DNA of 64,000 nucleotides from Piezodorus guildinii (lineage: Eukaryota; Arthropoda; Insecta; Hemiptera; Pentatomidae), in assembly GCA_023052935.1 (NCBI GenBank), contig CM041295.1, positions 166,427,366-166,491,365 on the forward strand. Direction: 5' to 3'. The notes beneath the pieces were generated by a model. That model made no database searches. It had not been told where the DNA came from and worked only from the letters and a program-made list of their open reading frames with translations. This document shows, one piece after another, positions 10,281 to 21,057 of this stretch (position 1 is the first letter of the stretch; each line of letters starts with the position of its first letter). Both the position numbers and the translations under genes were made by a program.

Positions 10281-13200
10281 AAAATATTTAGCTGCCATGT
10301 CTGCTTTGCCCATTGCAGCTAATATTACAGGTGATTTTGACCTGAACACACCATGCATCTTTACTGGGTCTTGTCCACGTTTTAATGGAGCTCCATCAAT
10401 CGAGTTTAAAACTTCATGAAACATGCGATCTTCACCGTAGAAATGAACATCTTCAGGAGATAGCCCTAACCATTCCATCCATCTGCAATACTTTCCACTT
10501 TTAATGACAGATCCATCATATTTAAAATGTCGGTCCCCACCAATGATAAATCTGCTGTATATATTCTTATTCGCACTTGCAGGTCCATAAATTTTTGATA
10601 TTTTTTCTGAATAATCAAGAGTCGTAGATGAACTGGCATCATCTGAGATCAACTCTTCAATATCTATAGTAGAGTCACCATCTTCGACTGATTCCTCGGT
10701 CATTTCTTTAGCAGAAAGATATTTTGTATCTTTTAACATAGGAGAACCCACAGGTTTAAACTTCTTAGAAAAATCAACTAGCTTTGTTAGGTTTCGATGG
10801 TACGTGTCATGTTTGAAATATTTTATGATTGGAAAGTTTTGAAGATCCCATTTACATTTAAATCTTTTCTTACTGTCGGTAAAAGAAGTGATATGGTGAT
10901 CTCGAATAATTTTGTAATCTTTACGGTACCTTAGTTCGGATTTAACTTTATTGCTTTTCTTTAGCATTTCGCTGGAGCTAATACTTTCAATTTCAGGAAT
11001 ATAAGCTTGTATATATTTTTCAACCACCTCTTCTTTTTCTGGTTTCTCCTTAGATATAATGGATCTAATATCATCAAATGTTTTATTTGATGTTCTTTGA
11101 GAGATCAGAGAACCTGTTTTATTTTTATATTTATTCATTGGAAAATCCATTGTGACTCCACTGCGTGGATGAGTCATTAAGCTGAGAAATGATCTCTCAT
11201 CACAACTACTTGGCAATAAATGACTCAATTGATCATGTTCAGTACCCTGCAAACACGACGGAAAGTGTTTAACGAGACCACCGTAATATTTAGATTCTTT
11301 AGTAACAGCTCTATGGAAACGATTTTCCGGTTCAATATACCGTTGAACGGTTATTTCTTGGTTTTCGTTGTTAATGGCATGGGATCGGTTTTCGGCCGAC
11401 AAATCGTACTCTGAAAACTCTTTTGAATCATAAAAATTTTCAAATTCATTGATTTGTTGAGCTTCAGATAAATATTCAACATAAGGCTCAAAAACAACTC
11501 TCTTTTTTGTATTAGCAATTAATTTCACTGGACGTAGACCTAATCCCTTTTTCGATATTGTTCTCAAAATATCACTGTTTCGTCCATCTACTAATTGCAT
11601 ATTTGATGATTTAAGACATTGCATAAGTGATTGTTTTTTTGATGATATTTTGGATGTATCACTATCGATGTCATATACTAATTGAAAGTTTGACGAGTCT
11701 GCACTATTGGATTTAATGATAATTTTTTTAGGTTTGCTACCGACCAGTTGAATAACCATTGGGTTCGGAAACCACTTAGATTGATTTTGTAATGTTGGGA
11801 ATGAGTCTCTTTTTTCATAGTTTAATAGATCAGTTGAAGAGTCTTCTACATTTGATTCAAGAGAATCTTCTTTTGGTTCCTTATCGACCGCCTCAGCAAA
11901 TAATATCTGTATTGGCAGAAGTTCTTCCAATGATTGTTTTTCAGAAGATTTGTAAGAATTGCCATAACCGTCTTTTCCTTTGTTTCTACTAAAAGCAATA
12001 TTTTTATTTATGTAAGTCTCTGACTTAGTGGATAAACTATTAGAACGGGTCATGCTTTTACAGGTGGTATGGTGTTTTATAATGATATATTTTTTCCTAT
12101 AGCAATTTATATTTGATTTGTTGGGCTTTATAGAAGTTTTGTGTTTGTGTGATCGTTTCCTTCGCAATTTTCTTTTCTTTTTTTTATTTCTCGATCGGAG
12201 TTGAAATTCATAATCTAGATTCCCGTTTATACTTTTCTTGGTTGTTTCTACTTCAGATGGGCATTGAGTGCCTAAATGCCTCCTGGTTCTGATATATTCC
12301 ATTCTAGCTCGCCAAGCCTTTATTATTGCGGAAGGAACGCCCGGGATGACAGAATCCTCTGTCAAAACTTCTTCAACAGGTGAATCAGTAGTTTGAAGTG
12401 TGACATTACTTTTCATTTGTGAATTATTAATATTAGAATTATCAACTGGTTTTGTAACTTTCTTTAAAGATTTATCTCTTTTCATTTTTCGTTTCGAATC
12501 TTTCTTTCTCCTGTCCTTGGCCATCAATACCATCCATCCCCAATTAAAAAAATACAACCGCGGTCTCTTAAAAACGACTTTCTTACCCTCTAGTAATTTG
12601 AGAGAGAATTGAGTGATGTGTTGTGTTGTTTGTACAGGTTCTTCTTCTGGTTCCTCTATTTTTATTAAACTATTCTTTTCTGGTAGTCTATGCATTTTAG
12701 GCGGTGGCCTGTGTTTTCCATCAGGTGGGAAATGTTTTTTCAATCTGTTAAAATAGCTTCCTCGGTTGATTAGAGCATAATAAGGGAAAAGCTCATTACC
12801 TTGAATGAGTCGCATTAAATATTCTGATTTAGATGATTCGAAGTTATAGCTTGAAATACGGTTGAAGTGATTCAAAAAGCATTTCGGAAACTCATTTAGA
12901 ATGGGCAAATAACAGGGATCTTCTTTTTCCGTTTCAAATGATGGTTTACGCCACTCTTCCTTTACGCCCCAAAACTTCTTAGGGCATAGATGATACCTCA
13001 TATCAGCAATATGATGACAAATGGGACATTTACGTCTATAGAATTTTCCATGCATCAAAATCTCCCATGCCCCAATTCGATGACTGTGAACCATGGCTAC
13101 TAAATCCCTCATTGAGACCTCACCTAATTTTATTTTTTCCTGATTCTTTAACAATCCTTTTTTAGGCTGCATCTTATTCATATTTCGCTTTAGTTCTTCA

Positions 13201-13871
13201 AGTTTAATTTTTTGGTCATAGTCCTTCTCATTTATCAAATATTGTCTCCATTTATTTTGCACTCTACGTTTCTTGTATAATAAGGGATAGTATTTTTTCA
13301 ATTGTCGAATTTTCATTCGAGTTACGACATATTTTCTCATATTAAATATTGGAATTGAATAAAAGTTTTTCATATGCTTTAAACGTAGCACTTTTTCACG
13401 AATAGCATCAATATACTTGTATTTTGGATCTCCATAATTAATTTTCAGTTTTGTTTGTCTCCATTTATATTCCAATGTATATTCCTTATCGAGTTTATAA
13501 TTGTCTGTAGATATTGAACTGAAGCTCTCACATTCTCTCAAATTCGATTTACATCCAAATGGTAATAATTTTCCACTTTTACGATGATATGATTTAATTA
13601 GTTGTTTTTTAACTTCTTGCAATGAGTTTAGTTTTTCACCGAGATCTTTACCTCTCTTACTATTATATTCTTCGTAGTTATGGATTTTTTCAGATACTTT
13701 CTTTCTTCCTAAAGGTAGAACTTCAGTTTCTATGTAAGATGGTTGATACGGACTTGGGCAGTCGTGTGTACAACGATGCCCTGAGTTTCTTTTCGAATCT
13801 AAGAACGCATGACCAGTTGGGAATGTTAGAAAATCCTCAAATATCATCTCATCTTCAACAAACCGAGCCAT
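10281..13871 (-). CDS. Gene A: large unidentified protein, first coding exon
   Basis: An open frame of 1197 codons starts at ATG 13871 (context AAACATGG; in-frame TGA two codons upstream) and ends at a phase-0 donor TTTT/GTACGT at 10281. I recognise no family. Visible features: early cysteines (HRCTHDCPSP, residues ~32-41); a possible zinc site CPIC...HLC with C282, C285, H294 and C296; two strongly basic, nuclear-signal-like clusters (DRRKKDSKRKMKRDK near 453 and RNKKKKRKLRRKRSHKHK near 561); serine-, lysine- and glutamate-rich low complexity in the middle; and a more ordered C-terminal part (KYCRWMEWLGLSPEDVHFYG near 1130). No signal peptide or membrane segment is evident. The exon is clean of stops and TE insertions, implying selection. 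The likely next exon is 7062-7214. Confidence 0.85.
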
Positions 13872-13901
13872 GTTTCAGAAAACATAAAGTATATATAAAA
13901 T
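13872..13901 (-). other. Gene A 5'UTR piece and splice acceptor
   Basis: Thirty bases precede the ATG and follow a polypyrimidine acceptor (TTTTTTTTTTCAG, minus strand, ending at 13902). A first non-coding exon would lie further right. The reading frame is closed here by TGA, so the ATG at 13871 is the favoured start. Confidence 0.6.
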
Positions 13902-14240
13902 CTGAAAAAAAAAATTACAATTCATTCACCTGAGATTCACCATATGTAAAAATAAAACAAACAAAAAATAACCGACTTATATGAATTTATTAAAATGAAA
14001 TATTTATATAAATATTTACTCCAACTCAGACATTTTTTAAATTTAATGATCTAAATAAGATTTATAGTAAGTAATATTAATAATAATATTTTTAAGCCTG
14101 GGTTATCTCCTGCCGAACATAAAAAGGAGACAAAAAGTTGCATAGTGTGGAGCCAGCTCCTCCACCTCTGAAAACATTAAGCTCACAAACCTCAAAGAAG
14201 CATTGGCTTCAGAACAATATATTGTAAAGGACCCGGGACG
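13902..14240. other. Upstream of gene A, no gene
   Basis: AT-rich DNA. 14100-14240 is less AT-rich and may be an old repeat end, but no class was recognised. Confidence 0.4.
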
Positions 14241-14244
14241 AAAA

Positions 14245-14247
<3 letters not shown>

Positions 14248-14279
<32 letters not shown>

Positions 14280-15459
14280 TCGTATATATTACAATTTGTC
14301 ATAATATACAATAATAATAGTGCTACAGGATCTCATTCATACAATATAAACAAAAGGAAAGTCAAATTACATAAAATAAAATCAAAATAAATAAAGGTAT
14401 ACAATAACAAAATTTATAGACAAAATATATACAAATAAATGAAGTTAACAAATAAATAAACAAAACATGTCTCATTCATACCTATGTACAATATTTACAA
14501 TCAGCTCGGGAGCCCGGACGGGGCTTGTCCCTCCACTTGTGGAAGGACAAGCAGAGCCCAAAGGATCCCAGCGCCTCCCTCTCAGCCGCATCACTGGTGA
14601 GAGCCAGCGGAAGCTAAGTGAGGGCGCCACAGCCACAATCACACCGCACATGAGAGGAGAATCTGACCAGTGTCAGAACTCCAGAATAGATGTTTACAAT
14701 ATGTCTCGGGGCCACTGCCGTTTCAACCTTCTAGGAGGGTTGTATGGATGAGTGGAGCTGGATAGGGATTGTGCTAGAGGATTAGGATGATGAATGAGGT
14801 TCTGGTGGAATTTGGAAAATTTAGTTGGAATCAGGTCTGAAATAAATGGAACATTAAGGTCGTGGTGCAAGGTATAGTTGGATACATAATAAGGAGCATT
14901 TACTATTATTCGCAGGACTTTGGATTGAAAGGATTGAATGCGTTTGATGTTAGAACGTTTAGCTGTCCCCCACAGTTCAAGTCCGTAGGTCCAGATTGGC
15001 TTCAGTATTGTCTTGTAAAGTAATAATTTGTTGTCAACTGTAAGCTTAGATTTTCTGTTTAGTAGTCTGTATAACTGTCCGAATCGTCTGTTGAGTTCTT
15101 TTCGTTTAAGTCTTGTATGTGGGTTCCACGTCAATCTTTTGTCTAGTAGTAAGCCAAGATACCGGACTGTGTCTGAGGAAGGAAGCGGTATGGAATTGAA
15201 ATGAACCATTGGACAGGATTTGCGTCGAAGGGTGAAGGTGACGTGGGTGCATTTGCTTTCATTAACCTTAATACGCCAAGCATTACACCAGTCCTCGATA
15301 AGACAAAGGTGTCTTTGCAGGATTAAGGATGCTATTTCAGGATCGGAATTGGATGATAGGATGGCGGTGTCATCTGCAAATGTTGCCAGAAAGGTGTTAG
15401 GATGATTAGGAATATCAGCAGTGTAAAGGATGTAGAGGACGGGTCCCAAGACGCTGCTA
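14248..15459 (-). mobile_element. Young 5'-truncated Jockey copy with TSD
   Basis: A 30-base poly(T) at 14248-14278 is the poly(A) tail of a minus-strand insertion. Homology to the copy at 37661-41902 stops at about 15458. The 7-base AAAAGGA flanks both sides (14241-14247 and 15460-15466), a target-site duplication. The long pure tail, intact duplication and open frame point to recent insertion. Confidence 0.92.
14694..15449 (-). CDS. RT C-terminal part of Jockey copy (open)
   Basis: Open for 251 residues. It starts at GPVLYILYTADIP, just after the PQGS box that the truncation removed. It keeps the active-site box FADDTAIL near residue 24, then HVTFTLRRKSCP, VRYLGLLLDKRLTWNP, KPIWTYGLELWGTAKRSN and the C-terminal NPPRRLKRQWPRDIL. 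Very close to the protein encoded at 40900-41632. Without RT boxes 0-3 and the endonuclease it is inactive. Confidence 0.92.
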   Translation of the reverse strand: MGPVLYILYTADIPNHPNTFLATFADDTAILSSNSDPEIASLILQRHLCLIEDWCNAWRIKVNESKCTHVTFTLRRKSCPMVHFNSIPLPSSDTVRYLGLLLDKRLTWNPHTRLKRKELNRRFGQLYRLLNRKSKLTVDNKLLLYKTILKPIWTYGLELWGTAKRSNIKRIQSFQSKVLRIIVNAPYYVSNYTLHHDLNVPFISDLIPTKFSKFHQNLIHHPNPLAQSLSSSTHPYNPPRRLKRQWPRDIL

Positions 15460-15600
15460 AAAAGGAAATTAACATTAGGAACATCCCTTCTTACTCCAGC
15501 GATGTTTTACCGTAAAAAACAGAAATAAGAAAGGTTTCCAACTATTTTGTTGAATTAATTATTATTTTATTTTTCACATGAACTATTTAAAATACATCAA

Positions 15601-15672
15601 TAGGTGAAATAATCAGGAATCAGTCATTTTTTTGAATTTCAAAAAATGACTGATTCCTGATCATTCCACCTA
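15601..15672. repeat. 72-bp near-perfect inverted repeat
   Basis: Left arm TAGGTGAAATAATCAGGAAT continues through CAGTCATTTTTTT and pairs with a right arm ending GATTCCTGATCATTCCACCTA. About 32 bases per arm, two mismatches, and a loop of about 7 bases (GAATTTC region). Part of the arm sequence also occurs at 4455-4481, so this may be a junction of two inverted copies of a dispersed repeat. Confidence 0.9.
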
Positions 15673-15679
15673 TAATAGT

Positions 15680-16284
15680 TTCTACAGTCGACTATACATC
15701 CTCAATATATTTAAAATACAACTAAAAAGTTTAATTTAGTTTCCATGAAATTCCCATTTATTTTAAAGTGAAACATCTTTTTTCGTGAAATACTCTTTTG
15801 AGTAGAAATAACTAACAAAAATGTCATTTTATAGATTTATAACAACTTTCCATTTATTTTAACAATTTATTTACGATTTGGTACGAAATATTGTTTCTAA
15901 AATATTAGGTTCTGTATGGAAGAACATAACTTGTAAGATACTGTACGGTGGCAAAGCAAAACTGTATTCCATAACCTCCGTCAATACCAATTTTGCAACA
16001 TTTTTCAGGAAAGATTTTTTGATGTTTTGATTACATTAAAGAAAATTTAATTTTCCTATCTGAAGCAAAACATATTTAAAATGTATTATACTTATAAACT
16101 ATCAGAAAAGAAATGATATTAAAGCTCTTTAATTTTACATGGATGTAGCGGGTTTAATCAAAACCGTTAAGAATCGTTTTGGATAAAATCGTAAAAAGGT
16201 GCAAAATGTATTATAATATAAAACGACAGTTTTGGGTAGTCCATTTTTGTGAAATAGTTACTGTAAATCTCAGTTGTCTTGTAA
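15680..16284. other. AT-rich gene-free stretch
   Basis: No coding frame, RNA gene or recognised repeat between the hairpin and the hAT-like element. Confidence 0.5.
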
Positions 16285-16292
16285 GTAGTCTC

Positions 16293-17457
16293 TAGGGATT
16301 GCGATCATAATTGTAGTCCTATTAGGAAGTTTATAAAATAAAAGTTATGTTAGGATTAGACATGTAGCAAAAAATTAAAGTTTAGTAGTTTAGGCAACTA
16401 GTAAAATTTTAATGGCTATTAAAAAAGTCGGCTAATGGTTACTATTTGCTGAAAATAAAGACTATTTTTTTTCTACCACTATTTTTCCAAAATCAAAATT
16501 GATTTTTGATACTATTTACTTAAGTTATTAGTACTTACATACTATTTGAAAAACAAATATTGTCAGTGCAATAATTTAAAGAATTATACTTATAATACAT
16601 ACTCATTATTGTGATAATTATGCCATTCATTAGATATACTCATCAAAATATGATAGTGTCTATCATATATATAAGACTTTTTTGTGATTGTTAGCATTCT
16701 AAAATTATTTTTATCACAAATCCCATTTCAGGTAATTACGCAAGGATAATTATATAAGATTTTATAAAGTAACTTAGTAAATTAATTGAACTATCTGAGA
16801 AAGTGAAGTATGTGCTATGTTGAAAAAGTGTAAATTAATGTGTTGAATAATTGAAAAGAAAGAAAATACACTTATATTTGAACAGAAAATAATTCACAAC
16901 AAACGTAACACTCTAATTTCAACTGGTAACTTAACATATGTTTTCTTCTATATTTCATTCTTATTAATAATAAAAAAAAACATAACAGTATGGGAAGACG
17001 TGAGCAGTAACGTAGCTCAGCCTTCCTAGTTTCAATAGATTTTGAAGCGGTTTTTCATATAATTTAAAGTACTATAACACTTGAGTGAGCAATATCTCTA
17101 AAAAAAAAAAAAAAAAAAATTACAATTGTTTCAGAAGTTCCTCTACAGCCAACTTATAGGATGCTACTATAGCTCGCGTATATCCATGATAATAATATCT
17201 GTTTACTTACATTTAGGTGAATCACCGACAAAACAAAAACACATGTATTATCTCGCGAAAGGCGAACAAATGATGCTGAACTGAATAAATGGCGTGATAT
17301 AATTTGGCGTCGAACGACACCACCACAAATGTGCACCAAATGTAATGCATTTAAAGTACTTTTTTATTAAACTGCACTATTTTTGGCAAAATATAGCTAT
17401 AATCGGATGCCGGATCTGCCGGATTACCGGATCCAGTTTTCCGGATTGCAATCCCTA
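16293..17457. mobile_element. hAT-like element, non-autonomous
   Basis: The ends are short inverted repeats: TAGGGATTGC at 16293 and GCAATCCCTA ending at 17457. This TAGGGATTGCAATCC type of terminus is usual for hAT elements. Flanking 8-mers GTAGTCTC (16285-16292) and GTTGTCTC (17458-17465) differ at one base, as expected for an old 8-bp hAT duplication. The right subterminal part carries repeated CCGGAT words (17405-17447). No intact transposase is present. A small minus-strand frame at 17154-17339 is not recognisable. Confidence 0.75.
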
Positions 17458-17639
17458 GTTGTCTCCCACAAGTAGGAAAGATCTAGACTTTCTCAGAAAA
17501 TATAGGATCGACGTTGTGGCTCTCCAGCAAATCAAGTGAAAGAGACAACCTTACATAATGTAGCTAAAATAACATATCATTATCAATACTGGAGAAAAAT
17601 ATAATCTATTCGGGACCGGCTTTATAATGAGTAGGAAAA

Positions 17640-17820
17640 TAAAACTTGCTATTCTGGGATTTAAGGCTGTGTAATGAAAGAATATTCATTATTTAATCTC
17701 CTCCAAGGTCGACCCACGTCTGTAATAACAGAATAAATAATATTCTTCCACAGCAAGGATTCGAACCCGGGACCAGGATAACAGTAGACTAGTACACTAT
17801 CCACTAGACCACGCCGATCC
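17640..17820 (-). mobile_element. tRNA-derived SINE, minus orientation
   Basis: On the minus strand the 5' end reads as a degraded tRNA: a box A-like stretch GCGTGGTCTAGTGGATAG (about 17813-17796) and a perfect box B, GGGTTCGAATCC (about 17768). A body containing AATATTATTTATTCTGTTAT follows. The body matches the plus-strand SINE at 17917. The 3' border is approximate. Confidence 0.8.
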
Positions 17821-17916
17821 CCTTTGAAAATGGTTAATAAATATAAGTTTAATAAATCTAATTACAGGTATATTTTATCTAAAAATGTTAGAAGAGAGAA
17901 GATTGAGCAATGGGGA

Positions 17917-18140
17917 GCGGCGTGGTCTAGTGGGTGGAGCGCTAGTCTACTGGTCCTGGGTTTGAATCCCGGCTGTGACGGAATATTATTTATTCTGTTA
18001 TTTCGGCCGGGGGGGGGGGGCGATCCTGGGGTATGGAGACCCTCCCGGGGCACACCCAGCCTCAATCAAGTGGGTGAAAAATGAAAAAACTTCTTTGTTA
18101 TCCTGGGACTAAAGTCCCTTAAGAATAAAATATACATACA
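17917..18140 (+). mobile_element. tRNA-derived SINE, plus orientation
   Basis: Box A-like GCGTGGTCTAGTGGGTGG at about 17924 and box B-like GGGTTTGAATCCC at about 17959. The body shares GGAATATTATTTATTCTGTTAT with the SINE at 17640-17820, then a poly(G) run (18008-18020) and a tail AATAAAATATACATACATA. It stands head-to-head with its neighbour, about 100 bases apart. Not a functional tRNA gene: the acceptor and anticodon arms do not fold. Confidence 0.85.
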
Positions 18141-18369
18141 TAATTGATGACCGGAACAATGTGGTCATGGCTTAGAATAACAAATTACTAAACTAAAAAA
18201 TAATTAAGGTAATAATACGTGTACATCTTTACAAGTCAGACTTTCAGAATAAGAAAAACAAAAAAACAAAAAAAAACAGAAATAGTTAGTTCATCAATGA
18301 TAATTTGAGTAATATAAACACACAAAAAAAAAAAATAAATAAAAAAAAAATAAAAATAATAATTGGTAT

Positions 18370-20010
18370 TTATAGCATCTGCAGTTTGAAGTTATTGTCT
18401 GTTTGACTGGGTAAAGAGAAGGTGGTTGAAAAGGAGCGATTTGAATGAGGAAGCAGTTCTTACATGACGGATCTCAGGAGGGAGAGAATTCCAAAGAGTG
18501 GTTGCTTTGGCTAGAAAGGACTTGTCAAAGGCAGCAGTACGGTGAGAAGGAGGGTAGAGGTAAGAAAGACGGGATCTAGTAGAACGGGACTGAATTGATG
18601 ATTTAAATTGAAGGGATTGGAAGATATAGCTGGGACAATGAGTTCTGATAACCTGGTAGAGGAAGGAGGCTAGGAAATACTTGCATATGTAACGAGGATA
18701 AAGCCACCTTAACTCGGCGTAATACTGGGTTATATGCGTTTCTCTGGTGATCTCGAATACAAACCGTATTGCACAGTTCATAATACGCTTGAATTTTGCT
18801 TCTCACATGAAAGTCCGCTGTACACCTCGCAACCGTAGTCAAAGTGGGGAAAGACAAGGGAAGAAACAAGGAGTTTACGAATATTGAATGGTAGGAGGTG
18901 AGGGAGGCGACGGAATTGCTTTAGGGTTGCTATGATTCGGCGGGATATTTGGGAGATGTGTGGTTTTCAAGAGAGAGTTTTATCAAGAGTAATACCTAAG
19001 TTCTTGACAGATAAGTGAAAAGAGATAGGAGTATTGTTTAGGAAAAGGTTGGGGGAGCTGGGAATTGATTTAAGGAGAGCAGGTGATGCTATCAGGATAG
19101 CTTTTGTTTTTTTCAGCGCTTAGCAGGAGTTTGTTGTTGTTTGACCAATCACTTATATTGTTTATGTCCTCCTGAAGTTTAGAGATAGCATCAGGAAAGT
19201 CATTAGGGGTAAAGGAAATATAAATCTGAATAACGTTGGCATAGAGGTGGTGTTGGGAGTGCTTGATGGAGAGCAGGAAGGTCATTTATGAATGTGGAGA
19301 AAAGGGTAGGAGATAACGAGGAACCTTGGAGTACACCTTTTGTTAGAGGCAGTGAGTCGGAGCGGGGTTTATGGGGAACTACCAAATACTGGGAACGGCC
19401 GGTAAGGAATGATTGAAACCATTGAAGAGCGCCTGTGGATACTGGGAGTCTATGGAGTTTGGTTACGAGGATATTATGGTCGACAGAATCGAAGGACTTT
19501 AGAAAAATCAAGCAAAACAAGGATTGTTATTTTATGCTGATCTATGGCTTTGTGGAAATCTTGAGAAATTTGGGATAGAGCAGAGTGAGTAGAATAGCCA
19601 GGCCGGAAACCAGACTGGAAGGGGTTCAAATGGTTATTTTGCTCGAGGTAGAGGGATAACTGAGATTGGACTAGACGCTCTAAAGGTTAAGAAAGGAGAA
19701 AAATTGGGCGAAAGTCATTAGGAGATACCGGATTTGAGTTTTTCTTCATTGGACGGACCAGAGCGGTTTTCCAGGAAGTTGGGAAGGTTGCACTGTCTGG
19801 TGCCATGAGAAAAGGGGAATGAGAAATGAATAAACCTGCAGTGCATTTACATTATTTGTGGAATAATGTGGTGGAATGATCTGATCTGTTGAGCCTTATT
19901 TCAAGCTCGGTGACCCTTGTTTTTAATGTGATGTTTTCTTGAGCGAGCACATCAATTTTCTTATTTTGGGCCTCCAGGAGTGCCTCGACTGATTTTAAAC
20001 GCTACGCGTC
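18370..20010 (-). mobile_element. CR1-like LINE remnant
   Basis: Minus-strand non-LTR element. The right end (20010-19870) encodes a coiled-coil-like ORF1 segment (KKIDVLAQENITLKTRVTEL). The middle encodes RT (19520-19070) and the left the C-terminal tail (18781-18392). Motif style (KSFDSVDHNILVTKL, WFQSFLTGRSQY, GVLQGSSLSPTLFSTFINDLP) matches the CR1/L2 group. Breaks between 19800 and 19520 and within RT show decay. The 3' end is an A/T-rich zone near 18300-18370. Confidence 0.82.
18392..19520 (-). pseudogene. CR1-like RT, catalytic box mutated
   Basis: Three frames. 19520-19203 has box A (SFDSVDHN) and the LQGSSLSPTLF box. 19285-19070 has HHLYANVIQIYIS, where the usual YADD active site now reads YANV, so both catalytic aspartates are lost. 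18781-18392 holds the conserved tail KSFLAKATTLWNSLPPEIR, usual for CR1-type LINEs. Frameshifts near 19240 and 19000 also break it. Confidence 0.85.
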
Positions 20011-20170
20011 CTCGAAGCTTATAAGTGGGTACCCAAAAATGGGAAAAAACCTGGCGGCTGAGCGTGATCTCGGCCGAATCACCTCATTGCACGGCCGTTG
20101 GCCTAGATACAGTACGAATCTCTACATGTACTGAGCCCAAAACTCTTCATGGGTTGTAGTGGTACAGGTT

Positions 20171-21057
20171 TTTTTTTGTTTTTTGTGTCTAAAAATGTTA
20201 GAAGAAAGAAGATGGAGCAATGGCTAATAAGCATTTTCTTGTTGTTTTCCGGCGCTACAGCTCAATAGTGAGTCAAGGCCTTTTGCAACATCAACAGCCA
20301 GTCTTCTCGGTTCACTGGCACTGCCTTTAAGTTCCTCTCCTCACTCCCAGAGTGGATTGTGCATCATCCGCTACTCCATTGGCCCACTGCAGTCTTGACC
20401 TTCCAATTCTCCTCTTACCGTTGAGCCTCTCCTCCAGAAGTCTCTTTGGGATCTTTATAAATCTGACGACATTTATACTATTATATAATTCTTCTTTTTC
20501 AGTACTCGTTCTTTTTTGCCAAACATTATCACTGAACACTGGCCAAAAGATTCTACTAAGGATACGGCTCTCAAATCTTAGAAGCAATAATACTTGTGCT
20601 CGGGAGACTGTCCAACTTCCTGACGCATAGGTCAGAATAGGCTTTACGAGGGTTTTAATATATATATATATATATATATAATATATATATATTAGTTTCT
20701 TGCCTCGTTTTATATCAAACCCACTCTTTCTTCAGCTTTCTGTAAAGCGATAAATCCTTCAGCCAAGCTTCTTCCCATTACGTCCAGGATATCCTCAAAG
20801 CCAAGGACCTTTGCCGATCTGAAATTAGGTGTTCCCATCTGTACACTGAGTCTTCTGACAGCACATTCCAACACCATATTAAAAAAATAAACATGCAAGG
20901 CTGTCACCTTGCCTAAGACCTTTGTATGTTTCAAAATCATCAAAAAAGTTAGCACCAACCTGGACTACACACTCCACTTTCCTCATGGTCATCTTTACCA
21001 AATGGACTAATTTGGAGGGGTTTCCAAATTTAAGAAGATTTTGGTAAATCTCTTCCC
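20171..21057 (-). mobile_element. RTE-clade LINE fragment
   Basis: Minus-strand RT piece cut on its 5' side at 21058 by a TTAA-flanked element. In order: KLVHLVKMTMRKVECVVQVG (about 21005), YKGLRQGDSLAC, LFNMVLECAVRRLS-like text, GFEDILDVMGRS where FADDID is expected (catalytic aspartate lost), an AT microsatellite at 20656-20693, then ESRILSRIFWPV and a basic C-terminal part at 20587-20327 with GRSRLQWANGV. The 3' end is an A-rich run at about 20171-20187. Several frameshifts. Inactive. Confidence 0.85.
20656..20693. repeat. (AT)n microsatellite
   Basis: Thirty-eight bases of AT/TA dinucleotides inside the RTE fragment, replacing part of the RT sequence. Confidence 0.95.

Noticed and set aside
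10281..13871. Gene A exon as an internal exon of gene B
   Set aside because: The acceptor at 13901 opens a frame closed by TGA before the ATG, and its phase (0) does not match the phase-2 donor at 42418. A separate start is simpler.
17744..17820. tRNA gene on the minus strand
   Set aside because: Good box A and box B, but the acceptor and anticodon stems do not pair and the same body follows in the neighbouring copy. It is a SINE head.
20010..20170. A structural RNA gene (GGCCGAGATCACGC-type text)
   Set aside because: Some internal complementarity (GGCCAACGGCC), but no known RNA fold was recognised and it sits between LINE fragments.
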